Shown one piece after another: positions 50,538 to 58,790 of a stretch of 64,000 nucleotides of DNA. Positions within the stretch are counted from its first letter, which is position 1, and each line of letters begins with the position of its first letter. The notes under the pieces were generated by a model that was not told where the DNA came from, did no database searches, and worked only from the letters and a program-made list of their open reading frames with translations. A program made the translations under genes and the position numbers. Origin of the DNA: Polyangia bacterium (lineage in GTDB: Bacteria > Myxococcota_A > Polyangia > Nannocystales > Nannocystaceae). The stretch covers positions 160,418 to 224,417 of the forward strand of contig JAUIKS010000020.1 of NCBI GenBank assembly GCA_030430565.1, in the 5' to 3' direction.

Positions 50538-50990
50538 TCAGCGCGCGTCCGCGGCGTCACGCGGCTTGACGACGAGGACCGAGCAGCGCGCGGCTCGAAC
50601 GACGCGCTCGGTCACGGATCCGAGCAGGAAGTGCGAGACGCCCGTGCGCCCGTGGGTCCCCATGACGATCAAGTCGTGACGGCTCGAGCGGTCGACGATC
50701 TCGTGGGTCGCGTCGCCGATCGGCAGCTCGATCGAGACGCGCTCGCGGGGCGTGCGGAGCTCCGACGCGATCGTCGCGACCGCGTCCTCGATCGCCTGGC
50801 GAACGCGCGCCGTCTGCTCGGGCGGCTCTTGGTAGGCGAAGTCCATCACGTGCAGCTCGGTCACGCTCTGGACGTGCAGCAGCGTGATCTCGCCGTTCGT
50901 GCTGGCCGCGAGCGCGTCGGCCTCGGCGAGGGCCGCGCGACCGCTCTCCGAGAGATCGATCGGCACGAGGATCTTGGCGCCCTGGAGCAT
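50538..50990 (-). CDS. Universal stress protein
   Basis: 150 residues from ATG 50990 (MLQGAKILVPIDLSESG), preferred because the region just upstream is a sigma-54 promoter. The UspA fold is complete, ending with the ATP-binding motif GTHGRTGVSHFLLGSVTERV (G-x2-G-x9-G-S type). It binds ATP and protects cells under starvation or low oxygen. It precedes the CBS gene by 202 bp. Confidence 0.93.
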   Translation of the reverse strand: MLQGAKILVPIDLSESGRAALAEADALAASTNGEITLLHVQSVTELHVMDFAYQEPPEQTARVRQAIEDAVATIASELRTPRERVSIELPIGDATHEIVDRSSRHDLIVMGTHGRTGVSHFLLGSVTERVVRAARCSVLVVKPRDAADAR

Positions 50991-51035
50991 GTTCGGCTTT
51001 GGGGTCGGTGTGGTCGATTGCACGGGGGCGACTGT

Positions 51036-51051
51036 TGCAGTCCATGTGCCA
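51036..51051 (-). promoter_or_regulatory. Sigma-54 promoter of the universal stress gene
   Basis: TGGCAC-ATGGA-CTGCA on the minus strand, one mismatch (C for T in the -12 element) and correct GG/GC spacing. Predicted start about 51025, leader about 35 nt. No clear AATT-centred palindrome upstream; GGGAGCGCGAACTCG near 51099 is only partly similar. Confidence 0.75.
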
Positions 51052-51159
51052 GCCGCCAAGGGGAGCGCGGAGGTCGGGCTCGTGGGCCCGCGAGCGTAGG
51101 GGAGCGCGAACTCGCGGGCCGCGCTCTGAACGCGAGAGACCGCGGTATAAGCCCCTGTA

Positions 51160-52035
51160 ATGTCTTCTTTCTGCCTTATTCACGCCGCGCGCTCGGCCTC
51201 CCCGTTGCTGCTCTCGCTCGCGCTGCTCACCCCGCTGGCGTGTACCGAGACCCCTGACGGGACCACCGACGCCAGCGAGTCCGACTCCAGTGACTCCGAG
51301 TCCTCGTCGAGCTCGGCGAGCGCGACGGGGGCCACGACCGGATCCAACACCGGCACCTCGAACGGCTCGAACGGCTCGAACATCTCTGGGACCATGTCGA
51401 CCACGGTCGCGTCGACGGGCGGGGACACCAGCTCGAGCGGGACCACCGAGCCCGATCCGATGACGGGCTCGACGGGCGAGCCGACCACCGGCCCCGTCTG
51501 CGAGCTCGACTACGAGCCCGGCGGCTTCAGCTGCGAGACCGACTCGGACTGCGCGATCGCGGGGGACTGCTGCGGCTGCGTGGCGTACAACCCCAACATG
51601 GGCTCGCCGGGCAATTGCGGCGGCATGTGTCAGCAGGACAAGTGCGCCGAGTGGGGCCTCACCGAGGCCGCGTGCGAGAACAACCAGTGCGTGGTCAAGG
51701 GGAAGAGCTGCGACCTCAACGACGTGTCCTGCGACGCGCCGGAGCCCCAGTGCGAGGACGGCGAGCTGCCGCAGGTCCTCGACAACTGCTACACGGGCGA
51801 GTGCCTGCCGGTGGAGGCCTGCGATCGGGTCCCGGACTGCTCGTACTGCGAGCAGATCGGCAACAACTGCAAGATCACCAACGGCGGCTTCGAGGGCTGC
51901 GCGGCCTACTCGTGCTTCCCCGACTTCCCCGAGTGCTTCGGCGGGCAGACCTGCGGCTGCCTCTCGCCCTTCATGTGCACCGCGCCGTTCACGACGTGCG
52001 CGGACATCAGCGAGGGCGTCATCGAGTGCTCGTGA
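51160..52035 (+). CDS. Cys-rich lipoprotein with Ser/Thr/Gly tether
   Basis: 291 residues. Signal SASPLLLSLALLTPLACTE, lipobox PLAC. An 80-residue Ser/Thr/Asn/Gly tether is followed by about 190 residues with more than 20 cysteines (DCCGCVAYN, CGGMCQQDKCAEW, CSYCEQIGNNCKI, CLSPFMCTAPF), arranged as several small disulfide modules. Typical of myxobacterial surface lipoproteins; function unknown. It diverges from the stress gene, so its promoter is in the same 169-bp region. Confidence 0.7.
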   Translation: MSSFCLIHAARSASPLLLSLALLTPLACTETPDGTTDASESDSSDSESSSSSASATGATTGSNTGTSNGSNGSNISGTMSTTVASTGGDTSSSGTTEPDPMTGSTGEPTTGPVCELDYEPGGFSCETDSDCAIAGDCCGCVAYNPNMGSPGNCGGMCQQDKCAEWGLTEAACENNQCVVKGKSCDLNDVSCDAPEPQCEDGELPQVLDNCYTGECLPVEACDRVPDCSYCEQIGNNCKITNGGFEGCAAYSCFPDFPECFGGQTCGCLSPFMCTAPFTTCADISEGVIECS

Positions 52036-52096
52036 CGCGGCGCGCCGAACAGGCTGTCTAAAGCGACATGTCCCGCGCGCGACCGGCTTCGCGCGC

Positions 52097-52114
52097 TGGG
52101 AGAAATTTCCCGCG
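52097..52114 (+). promoter_or_regulatory. AATT-centred palindrome, candidate activator site
   Basis: TGGGAGAAATTTCCCGCG, about 98-115 bp upstream of the predicted start of the sigma-54 promoter at 52185. Closely matches the middle copy at 50494. Confidence 0.6.
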
Positions 52115-52184
52115 TGTCGGGAGAGCTTCGCTGGCGCTCGTCGCGGGGCGTCGAGCTGGTGCCCCGAGCGCGGGCTTGAGCCCG

Positions 52185-52200
52185 CGGCGCGATTGTTGCA
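52185..52200 (+). promoter_or_regulatory. Sigma-54 promoter of the tandem-Usp gene
   Basis: CGGCGC-GATTG-TTGCA: perfect -12 element and GG/GC spacing; two mismatches in the -24 hexamer. Predicted start about 52212, leader about 37 nt, ending in GCAGGAGAGCG before the ATG. Confidence 0.6.
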
Positions 52201-52248
52201 ACTTCATCCCTCAACCCCTCAACCTCGAGTCTGCAGGAGAGCGTTTGT

Positions 52249-53139
52249 ATGCGATGGATCGTGGGTCTTGATTTTCGTTCGCGCAGCGCGGGCGCGCTTC
52301 GCTTCGCGCGCTGGATGTATCGCAACACGCAGCACAACCGCTTCTACGCGGTGCACTCGCTCGAGGTGCCCTACGACGATCTGCTGCCCGACGAGCTCGC
52401 CGCCCACGCGCTCACGCAGCTCAACCAGACCCTCGAGCGCGAGGACGCGGTCAGCTCGTTTAGCGATGTCGGCGTGCTGGTGGACACGCGCGCGGAGCGA
52501 GGGCTCGCGCGCGCGATCGAGGAGCACGAGGCCGATGGGGTCATCATCGGTCGGCGCGCGCGGACGGACGCCCCGAGCGTGATCGCGCTGGGCAGGATCG
52601 CGCGGCGCGTCATCCGTGAGCTCGCGCAGCCGACGATCGTCGTGCCGCCGGATCAAGATCTCGAGCGCGTCGCCAGCGGCCCGATCCTGCTGGCGACCGA
52701 CCTGCGCCCGACCTCGCTGCCCGCGCTGCGTTTCGCCGGGGAGCTGGCGCGCGCGCTCTCGCGCGAGCTGGTCATCGTCCACGCGGTCCGGGTCCACGGC
52801 TCGCTCGAGGGGGTCCTCTCGGGGACGGCCTGGAGCAGCGCGCAGCTCGAGCACCGCGCGCGGGCGGCGGACCGGCTCCGGGCGTGGGCCGAGCAGCATC
52901 GAGCTGGCGCCGCGCGGCAGCGGGTCGTCGAGGGCCCGATCTCCCCGGAGCTGCTCGCGATTGCGAACGAGGAGGGGGCGAGCCTGATCGTCTGCGGGTC
53001 GCGTCGGCTGTCGCTCGCCGAGCGCATCTTCAGCTCGAGCGTCGGCACGGAGCTCGCCGCCGGCGCGCCGGTCCCGGTGGCGATCATCCCCCACGATCAC
53101 GTCGAGGGCGCCGCGGAGGGCATCCCGGCCTTCGCGTAG
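52249..53139 (+). CDS. Tandem universal stress protein
   Basis: 296 residues, two Usp domains. The first (1-140; RWIVGLDFRSRSAGALRFAR, then DGVIIGRRARTDAPSVIALG) is degenerate in the ATP motif. The second (about 148-285; ILLATDLRPTSLPALRFAGE, IVCGSRRLSLAERIFSSSVG) also departs from the classic G-x2-G-x9-G, so ATP binding is uncertain. AGGAG lies 10 bp before the ATG. The sigma-54 promoter and palindrome upstream link it to the CBS and Usp genes. Confidence 0.85.
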   Translation: MRWIVGLDFRSRSAGALRFARWMYRNTQHNRFYAVHSLEVPYDDLLPDELAAHALTQLNQTLEREDAVSSFSDVGVLVDTRAERGLARAIEEHEADGVIIGRRARTDAPSVIALGRIARRVIRELAQPTIVVPPDQDLERVASGPILLATDLRPTSLPALRFAGELARALSRELVIVHAVRVHGSLEGVLSGTAWSSAQLEHRARAADRLRAWAEQHRAGAARQRVVEGPISPELLAIANEEGASLIVCGSRRLSLAERIFSSSVGTELAAGAPVPVAIIPHDHVEGAAEGIPAFA

Positions 53140-53193
53140 GCCCGGGTAGCGAGCATTGCCAGCGGGGGCCGCGGAGCGCATGCTTGCGCACCG

Positions 53194-54354
53194 ATGAAGA
53201 TCCGCCTCGCCGCCGCCCTCACGCTCGTGTTGACCGCTTGCCAGGGCGCGCCCGCGCCCGCGGGCCCGAACTCGGATCCCGCGCCGACCAAGGCCGGGGA
53301 GGGCGCGAGCGCGCCGGCGCCGGCGCCGGCGCCGACGGTCGCGCAGCCGTCGACCCCGGCGATCGAGGGCGCGTGCGCGGCCGCGAGCCTCTCGCTGGCG
53401 CCCCAGACCGTGGTCGCGCGCGTCAACGGTGCGCCCGTGACGGTCGAGTCCCTCGGCGTCGAGGCGGCCGAGATGGAGAAGCAGGCGCTCGGCGACTACT
53501 GCCGCCAGATCCAGAAGATCCGCGACGGCGCGGTGCGGATGGCGGTCGAGGAGAAGCTGCTGCAGACCGCCGCCGCGGCCCAGGGCCTCGAGATCGATCC
53601 CTATCTCAAGGGACAGATCGAGTCCCGCGCGCCCGAGCCGAGCGACGCGGAGGTCGAGGCCTACTACGGCGCCAACAAGACGCCTGACGCGCCCGCGCTC
53701 GAGCTCGTGCGCGGTCAGGTCGTCGCGGCGATGATGGAGGAGCGTCAGCAGGGGGCGTACTTCGCGTTGATGGGTGAGCTGCGCGAGGGCGCGAGCGTCG
53801 AGATGTCGCTGCCCGACGTGCGCCCGCCGGCGCTGCCGATCGACATCCCCGCGCACACGCCGACCTTCGGCGGCGCCGAGGCCAAGGTCGAGGTCGTCGA
53901 GTTCTCGGACTTTGAGTGCCCCTACTGCGCGCGCGCGGGCACGGTCGTCAGCGAGCTGAAGGGCAAGTTCGGCGATCGCGTGCGCTTCGCCTACCGGCAC
54001 TTCCCGCTCAGCTTTCACCCCAACGCCAAGCCGGCGGCCGAGCACGCCCAGTGCGCGCAGGAGCAGGGCAAGTTCTGGGAGATGCACGACGCGATCTTCG
54101 AGAATCAGCGCACGCTCGACGGCGAGGGGCTCAAGAGCATCGCCGCGCAGGCGGGCCTCGACGCGGACCTGCTCGCGCGTTGCCTCGAGTCCGGGCGCGC
54201 GCGCAAGCAGGTCGACGAGGACGTGGCCAAGGGGACCGAGATCGGGGTCCGCGGCACGCCGAGCTTCTACATCAACGGGCAGCCCTTCGACGCCAACCCC
54301 GATCAGCTCGAGGCGGCGATCGCCGCGGAGCTGGCGAAGACCGCCGGCGCCTAG
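53194..54354 (+). CDS. DsbA-like thioredoxin-fold lipoprotein with helical N-terminal domain
   Basis: 386 residues. Signal LAAALTLVLTACQG, lipobox LTAC, then an Ala/Pro tether (APAPAPAPT). A helical domain (about 75-200; VARVNGAPVTVESLGVEAAE, VEEKLLQTAAAAQGLEID) is like the SurA/PpiC N-terminal chaperone part without the PPIase. The DsbA/DsbG-type domain starts VEVVEFSDFECPYC, with active-site C242-PY-C245, and the cis-Pro lies in GVRGTPSFYING. It would oxidise or reduce disulfides in the periplasm, relevant to the many Cys-rich lipoproteins here. A chaperone-thioredoxin combination is plausible. Confidence 0.8.
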   Translation: MKIRLAAALTLVLTACQGAPAPAGPNSDPAPTKAGEGASAPAPAPAPTVAQPSTPAIEGACAAASLSLAPQTVVARVNGAPVTVESLGVEAAEMEKQALGDYCRQIQKIRDGAVRMAVEEKLLQTAAAAQGLEIDPYLKGQIESRAPEPSDAEVEAYYGANKTPDAPALELVRGQVVAAMMEERQQGAYFALMGELREGASVEMSLPDVRPPALPIDIPAHTPTFGGAEAKVEVVEFSDFECPYCARAGTVVSELKGKFGDRVRFAYRHFPLSFHPNAKPAAEHAQCAQEQGKFWEMHDAIFENQRTLDGEGLKSIAAQAGLDADLLARCLESGRARKQVDEDVAKGTEIGVRGTPSFYINGQPFDANPDQLEAAIAAELAKTAGA

Positions 54355-54384
54355 CGCGGCGAAGGCCTCCTCCTACTTCGCCTC

Positions 54385-54816
54385 CTACTCCGCCTCCCGA
54401 AGCTCGGCGCGAACGCGCGTCAGGATGCGGCCGAGTCGGTTGTCGCCGACGCCCTCGCAGACGCCCCAGAAGGTGTCGCCCCAGGTGTTGCCCTCGACGA
54501 GCTCGCGTTGACCGGTCGCGAGCAGCCGCGCGCGGTACTCGTGCTGCGCGTACTTCTGGCGCGTCAGCGCGAGCATCGTCGCCTCGCGGACCTCAGCCCA
54601 GTCGTCGCGCATCGTCACGCGCTTGCCCATCCGCTTGGCGCGGCCGGGCGACTCGCAGGCGCGCACGGCCGCGCGCTCCTCGGGGTCGAGCGTCTTGGCG
54701 GCCTGGTAGGCGTGCTCGACGCTCGGGTAGCGGACGCCGTCCAGCGTCACCGTGACCGGCGCGAAGTTCGAGAGCCAGCGGTGCTCGCCCTTAAATCGTA
54801 CAATTGGCGGCTCCAT
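54385..54816 (-). CDS. NADAR (YbiA-like) N-glycosidase-family protein
   Basis: 143 residues. It opens FKGEHRWLSNFAPVTVTLDG, then YPSVEHAYQAAKTLDPEERA, ALTRQKYAQHEYRARLLATG and GDTFWGVCEGVGDNRLGRIL: the YbiA/NADAR fold, with the WGVCEGxGxNxLG C-terminal signature. Members cleave N-glycosidic bonds in damaged riboflavin intermediates or remove ADP-ribose from guanine (established for family members). It lies downstream of cydAB in the same direction (126 bp gap). A weak sigma-54-like element and an AATT-centred palindrome lie upstream. Confidence 0.88.
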   Translation of the reverse strand: MEPPIVRFKGEHRWLSNFAPVTVTLDGVRYPSVEHAYQAAKTLDPEERAAVRACESPGRAKRMGKRVTMRDDWAEVREATMLALTRQKYAQHEYRARLLATGQRELVEGNTWGDTFWGVCEGVGDNRLGRILTRVRAELREAE

Positions 54817-54853
54817 CGGTCCGCGTCCTACCTGTCTTATTGTTAACCTAGCT

Positions 54854-54926
54854 GGCGAACACGCCGCCAGCGCCGACGGGGAGCGCCGGCGCTGGTAGAG
54901 ACGCGTCGAGCCGGAAATTGTTCCGG
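54854..54926 (-). promoter_or_regulatory. Weak sigma-54-like element plus AATT-centred palindrome upstream of the NADAR gene
   Basis: TGGCGG-CGTGT-TCGCC (minus strand, 54854-54869) has the GG/GC spacing but a poor -12. CCGGAAATTGTTCCGG at 54911-54926 is an AATT-centred palindrome. Both also form hairpins, so they may instead end the cydAB transcript. Confidence 0.3.
54867..54895 (-). terminator. Hairpin downstream of cydAB
   Basis: CCAGCGCCG (54867-54875) pairs with CGGCGCTGG (54887-54895). It lies 48 bp after the cydB stop. No U-tract. Confidence 0.4.
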
Positions 54927-54942
54927 CGCGCGCTCGCGTTTC

Positions 54943-55950
54943 TCAGCGGTCCGCGGGCGGCTCGCGCTGCAGCTTGAAGACGCGGTACAGCCACGTGAGC
55001 GCGGGGACGAACAGCGCGGCGCCGCCGAGCAGCACCCAGGGCAGGGAGGCGAGCACGCGCGGCTGCGCGCCCGCGCGCGCGAGCGGCATGTCGGGGAGGA
55101 TCAGGTGGCCGTTCATCGCCAGGCCCCAGCCGAGCACGACGAAGCCGACCTGCGCCATCACGGCGAGGCGCGCGAGCTCGACCTTGCCGATGAGCAAGGT
55201 GGCGATGACGGCCGCCGCCGCGACCGCGGTGAGCGCCTGCGCCGGCAGGGACCACGGCGCGCCGAGCAGGTTGCCGAACAGCAGCGGCGCCTCGGCCCAG
55301 GCGCGCCACAGCACGAGGCCCGCGAGCGCGCCCGAGACGAGCTCGTTGATCAGCGCGCGCCGGCGGAAGTCGTCGCGCAGCTCGCCTTGTGTCTCGACGG
55401 CCATGTAGACCGCGGCGAGCAGCGTGAACAGCGAGAGCGCGAACAGGCCGACGCAGACCGCGAAGCTGCTCGTCCAGCCGGCGAGGAAGCCCGAGACGAC
55501 GAGCTGGCCCTCGATCCTGATCTGCCCGCTCGAGAGCGCCGCGAGGCACATGCCGAGGAACACCGGGGTCAGCGCGCTGGACCAGGCGAACACCCGCCCC
55601 CAGCGCGCGCGCGCCTGGCTCGGCTGCAGCCCGTAGGAGCGGAACACGAAGGCCGCGCCGCGCAGGACGATGCAGATCAGCGCGAGCACCAGCGGGATGT
55701 GCAGCGCGACGCTGACCGCCGCGAAGGCGTGCGGGAAGCAGGTGAACAGCAGGACGACCGCGAAGATCATCCAGATGTGGTTGACCTCCCAGATCGGCGC
55801 GATCGCGTGGGCGATCGCGCGTCGCTGCGCGCGGCGACGTGGCCCCGAGGCCAGCAGGTCCCAGACCCCGCCGCCGAAGTCGGCGCCGCCGGTGAGCGCG
55901 TAGACGATGACCGCGACGCCCAGCAGGAAGAACACGTGCTCCGGGGTCAT
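54943..55950 (-). CDS. cydB: Cytochrome bd oxidase subunit II
   Basis: 335 residues, ATG 55950 overlapping the cydA stop. N-terminus YALTGGADFGGGVWDLLA, then RAIAHAIAPIWEVNHIWMIF, LVLALICIVLRGAAFVFRSY and WSSALTPVFLGMCLAALSSG are the conserved CydB signatures. Eight or nine transmembrane helices. With CydA it forms the quinol:oxygen oxidoreductase that works at low oxygen and resists cyanide and NO. No CydX small subunit is visible downstream. Confidence 0.95.
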   Translation of the reverse strand: MTPEHVFFLLGVAVIVYALTGGADFGGGVWDLLASGPRRRAQRRAIAHAIAPIWEVNHIWMIFAVVLLFTCFPHAFAAVSVALHIPLVLALICIVLRGAAFVFRSYGLQPSQARARWGRVFAWSSALTPVFLGMCLAALSSGQIRIEGQLVVSGFLAGWTSSFAVCVGLFALSLFTLLAAVYMAVETQGELRDDFRRRALINELVSGALAGLVLWRAWAEAPLLFGNLLGAPWSLPAQALTAVAAAAVIATLLIGKVELARLAVMAQVGFVVLGWGLAMNGHLILPDMPLARAGAQPRVLASLPWVLLGGAALFVPALTWLYRVFKLQREPPADR

Positions 55951-57386
55951 CGCGCGCCCTCCTCGTCACGACCGAGGTCGTCGGCGAGCGCGTCCGGGGC
56001 CAGCGCGGCGCGCAGCGAGTCGCCGGGCTCGCGGTCTTCGTCCGCGCGCGCGTCGGGCTCGGGCGCGCGCGCGAGGACATCGCGGAGCGTGACCGGCGTG
56101 GCCGCGAGCACGTGGTTGCGCAGCAGCAGGATGACGACGACCCCGAGCGCGACGTAGAGCAGCGTGAAGACCACGAGCGGGCTCACCAGGCCGGGCATCG
56201 GCGTCACCGCGTCGGCGGTGCGCATGAAGCCGTGGATGATCCAGGGCTGCCGCCCGACCTCGGTGACCGTCCAGCCCGCCTCGATCGCGACGAGGCCGAG
56301 CGGCGCGACGAACAGGCTGAGGCGCAGAAACCAACGCTGCTCCCAGGGCGGGCGCTTGCGGATCCACAGCAGCGCGCCCAGGCCCACGAAGGCCATCGCC
56401 GCCATCCCGCAGCCGACCATGATGTCGAAGGCGTAATGGACGACGTTGACCGGCGGTCGATCCTCGGGCGGGACCTCCTCGAGACCCTTGACCTCGCCGG
56501 CCGGGTCCATGTGCGCGATGAGGCTCAGCGCCCAGGGGATCTCGACGGCGTAGCGCAGCTCGTTAGCCTCGTCGTCGTAGTAGCCGCCGATCGCCAGCGG
56601 CGCGTAGGTCCGGGTCTCGTACAGGCCCTCGGCGGCGGCGAGCTTCACCGGCTGGGCGTGCGCGATGTACTCGCCGGACTTGTGCCCCGAGAGCAACTGC
56701 GCCGGGGTCGCGACGGTCGCGACCGCGAGCGCGATCGCGAAGGCGCGCTGGTGAAACGCGCTGCCGGGCTCGCGCAGCAGGCCCCACGCGTGGATACCGA
56801 GCACAGCGAGCGGGACCGCGACGTAGGCCGAGAGCGCGACGTGCAGCGCCTCGTAGAAGAACGTCGGGCTGCCCATCACGGCCCAGGGGTCGATGTCGAC
56901 GAGCTGACCGCCCTCGATCGTGAAGCCGACGGGGTTGTTCATCCAGGCGTTCACGGCGGTGACGAAGACCGCCGAGGTGAGGCCGCAGATCGCGACGCCC
57001 ACGCCGGTGAGCAGGTGGACGCGCGGGCTCAGGCGATCCCAGCCGTAGAGGTACAGGCCGAGGAAGATGGCCTCGAGGAAGAACGCGAAGCCCTCGAGCG
57101 AGAAGGGCATGCCGACGAGCGGTCCCGCGTGACGCATGAACTCCGGCCACAGCAGGCCCAGCTCAAAGCTGAGCGCCGTGCCCGAGACCGCGCCGACCGC
57201 GAACAGGATCGCGGTGCCCTTGGCCCAGCGCTTCGCGAGGTCGCGGAGCGCCGGGTCGCCGGTCTGCAGGTGCCGCCACTCGGCGAGCGCCATCAGCAGC
57301 GGCATCGCCATCCCCGCGACCGCGAACAGGATGTGGAACGCGAGCGAGATCGCCATCTGGCTGCGGGCTGCGAACAGGTCGCTCAT
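55947..57386 (-). CDS. cydA: Cytochrome bd oxidase subunit I
   Basis: 479 residues from ATG 57386 (MSDLFAARSQMAISLAFH); an upstream ATG at 57410 is an alternative. Haem and quinol motifs: His18 in SLAFHILF, Glu in FFLEAIFLGLYLYGWDRL, His in FYEALHVAL, the Q-loop GHKSGEYIAHAQPVKLAAAE, Met in GCGMAAMAF and GRQPW in TVTEVGRQPWIIHG. The length and the short Q-loop place it in the short-loop (CIO-like) class. The tail is acidic. It reduces O2 to water with quinol and contributes to redox poise. Confidence 0.95.
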   Translation of the reverse strand: MSDLFAARSQMAISLAFHILFAVAGMAMPLLMALAEWRHLQTGDPALRDLAKRWAKGTAILFAVGAVSGTALSFELGLLWPEFMRHAGPLVGMPFSLEGFAFFLEAIFLGLYLYGWDRLSPRVHLLTGVGVAICGLTSAVFVTAVNAWMNNPVGFTIEGGQLVDIDPWAVMGSPTFFYEALHVALSAYVAVPLAVLGIHAWGLLREPGSAFHQRAFAIALAVATVATPAQLLSGHKSGEYIAHAQPVKLAAAEGLYETRTYAPLAIGGYYDDEANELRYAVEIPWALSLIAHMDPAGEVKGLEEVPPEDRPPVNVVHYAFDIMVGCGMAAMAFVGLGALLWIRKRPPWEQRWFLRLSLFVAPLGLVAIEAGWTVTEVGRQPWIIHGFMRTADAVTPMPGLVSPLVVFTLLYVALGVVVILLLRNHVLAATPVTLRDVLARAPEPDARADEDREPGDSLRAALAPDALADDLGRDEEGAR

Positions 57387-57598
57387 GCCGGGGACACCTA
57401 CAAGCCGCATACCACCGCGCGACCGCGCGGGCGAGGCTGTGGCGAATCGTCGCGGGCGTTCAGACCCGGGCTAGGGGGGCGCTCGAGGGTTCCTGCGCGA
57501 TCGCGTCGTCGACGCGCGCGACTCGCTCGATTCGCGCGCGCGGTCGGTCACAATACGTCGCGGCCCTGTTGCGACGTTTCGCGTTGGACGAAGGCGAA

Positions 57599-58204
57599 TC
57601 AGTAGACCGGGCCGTCGTGCTCGGCGAAGCGCGGCACCACCGTCTCCCAGAGGATCTGGTCGAACTCGCCGACGCTCCAGTGCGAGGTGATGGATCCTCC
57701 GCGGCTAACCTCCGCGGTGCGCCCCATCGCGGCGAGATGCGCCTCCGACGTCACGAACTGCATCATGGCGTCCTCGCTGGCCCAGACGGTCAAGGTGCGC
57801 ACGGTGTTGCAGGACGCCGACCCGGTCGTCGAGACGCCCATGAGGCCCTCGGCCGGCGCCATCAGCTCGCCGAGGATCGGCGGCATTAACTCGTCGTCGA
57901 AGACCGCCCTGGCGTCGGCTCCCTCGGGGAGCCGCAGGTAGGTGCTCGCGACGATCGCGTCAGGCGGCAGCGCGGGCCAATTCGCCGGGTCGCCGGCCTC
58001 GCCGAGGCCCGGCTCGATCATCGCGTCGGCGGCGAGCTCCACGGCGACGCAGGGATCCTCTTCGAGCTGCTCGTCGCTGTCGGTCTCGGTCTCGGCGCTC
58101 GTGGTCTCGGTGTCGCCGTCGCCGTCGCCGCAGGCCGACGCGGCGAGCAGCGCGGTCGCGGCGAGGAGGGTGGTCAGCAGCGGGTGGGGGGTGCTCGTCT
58201 TCAC
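57599..58204 (-). CDS. Lipoprotein with ABM/ferredoxin-like domain
   Basis: 201 residues, GTG start with GGAGAG upstream. Signal LLTTLLAATALLAASACGD, lipobox ASAC, and a Thr/Glu/Asp tether. The domain includes PDAIVASTYLRLPEGA, RTLTVWASEDAMMQFVTSEA and HLAAMGRTAEVSRGGSITSHW, a ferredoxin-like pattern seen in antibiotic-biosynthesis-monooxygenase-type and DUF3291-type proteins. Its partner upstream (58260) shares the same ribosome-site leader, CTGGAGAGAC. Enzyme activity cannot be inferred. Confidence 0.6.
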   Translation of the reverse strand: MKTSTPHPLLTTLLAATALLAASACGDGDGDTETTSAETETDSDEQLEEDPCVAVELAADAMIEPGLGEAGDPANWPALPPDAIVASTYLRLPEGADARAVFDDELMPPILGELMAPAEGLMGVSTTGSASCNTVRTLTVWASEDAMMQFVTSEAHLAAMGRTAEVSRGGSITSHWSVGEFDQILWETVVPRFAEHDGPVY

Positions 58205-58259
58205 AATGTCTCTCCAGTCAGGTTGTTGAAGTCGGCGCGCGCTCGCGCGGCGCGCTCAC

Positions 58260-58676
58260 TCACTCGGGCGGGCGGGGCTTCGCGGAGGCGAAGATCAGGC
58301 GGTCGAAGTCGCGCTGGAGGCTCGGCGAGCGGTAGCCGCGGAGCTCGGCGTAGCCGCGGTAGCGGACGGTCTCGCCGCGCTTCGGCGGCGCGCCGGTGAT
58401 CACGTGCCAGACGCCGGCCTCGGACGAGTCGAGCCGCAGGTAGGTGTAGCCGCGGACGCGCAGGAGCTCCTCGACGCGCGCTTCGCCGCGCTCGTCGATA
58501 GGGCGCGCGCCGACGAGCGGCGAGGTCGCGACGCGCTCCTCGACGGACTCCGCGAGCGACGCCTCGAGCGCCTCGAGCTCGACCTCGGCGCAGGCCGAGC
58601 TCAGCAGCGCGAGGCTCAAGATCGCGCCCAGCGGCGCGAGCCCCCATCGCTCACCAGGATTCGACGTGATTCTCAT
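58260..58676 (-). CDS. NrfJ-like OB-fold lipoprotein
   Basis: 138 residues, ATG with GGAGAG. Signal PLGAILSLALLSSACAE, lipobox SSAC. The domain has GYTYLRLDSSEAGVWHVITG, GETVRYRGY and SPSLQRDFDRLIFAS. This is the pattern of the small periplasmic OB-fold proteins such as NrfJ (GYTYLRVE...; SKSLNRTFD...) associated with c-type cytochrome and nitrite reduction systems. It may assist a periplasmic redox enzyme. Divergent from the LysR gene and upstream of 57599 (55 bp gap). Confidence 0.75.
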   Translation of the reverse strand: MRITSNPGERWGLAPLGAILSLALLSSACAEVELEALEASLAESVEERVATSPLVGARPIDERGEARVEELLRVRGYTYLRLDSSEAGVWHVITGAPPKRGETVRYRGYAELRGYRSPSLQRDFDRLIFASAKPRPPE

Positions 58677-58790
58677 AGGTCTCTCCAGACAGATCAGGTC
58701 TAGGCGATCATCCGCGAGTCAAAACCGTTATCCTCGAACCCTGGCGATTCATTATTGAATGCGCGCTCGCGCGCGCGGGGAGGTTCGAGG

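Noticed and set aside
57411..57598. Rex or FNR operator upstream of cydA
   Set aside because: Only a half-site TTGTGA is present; no palindrome of either type.
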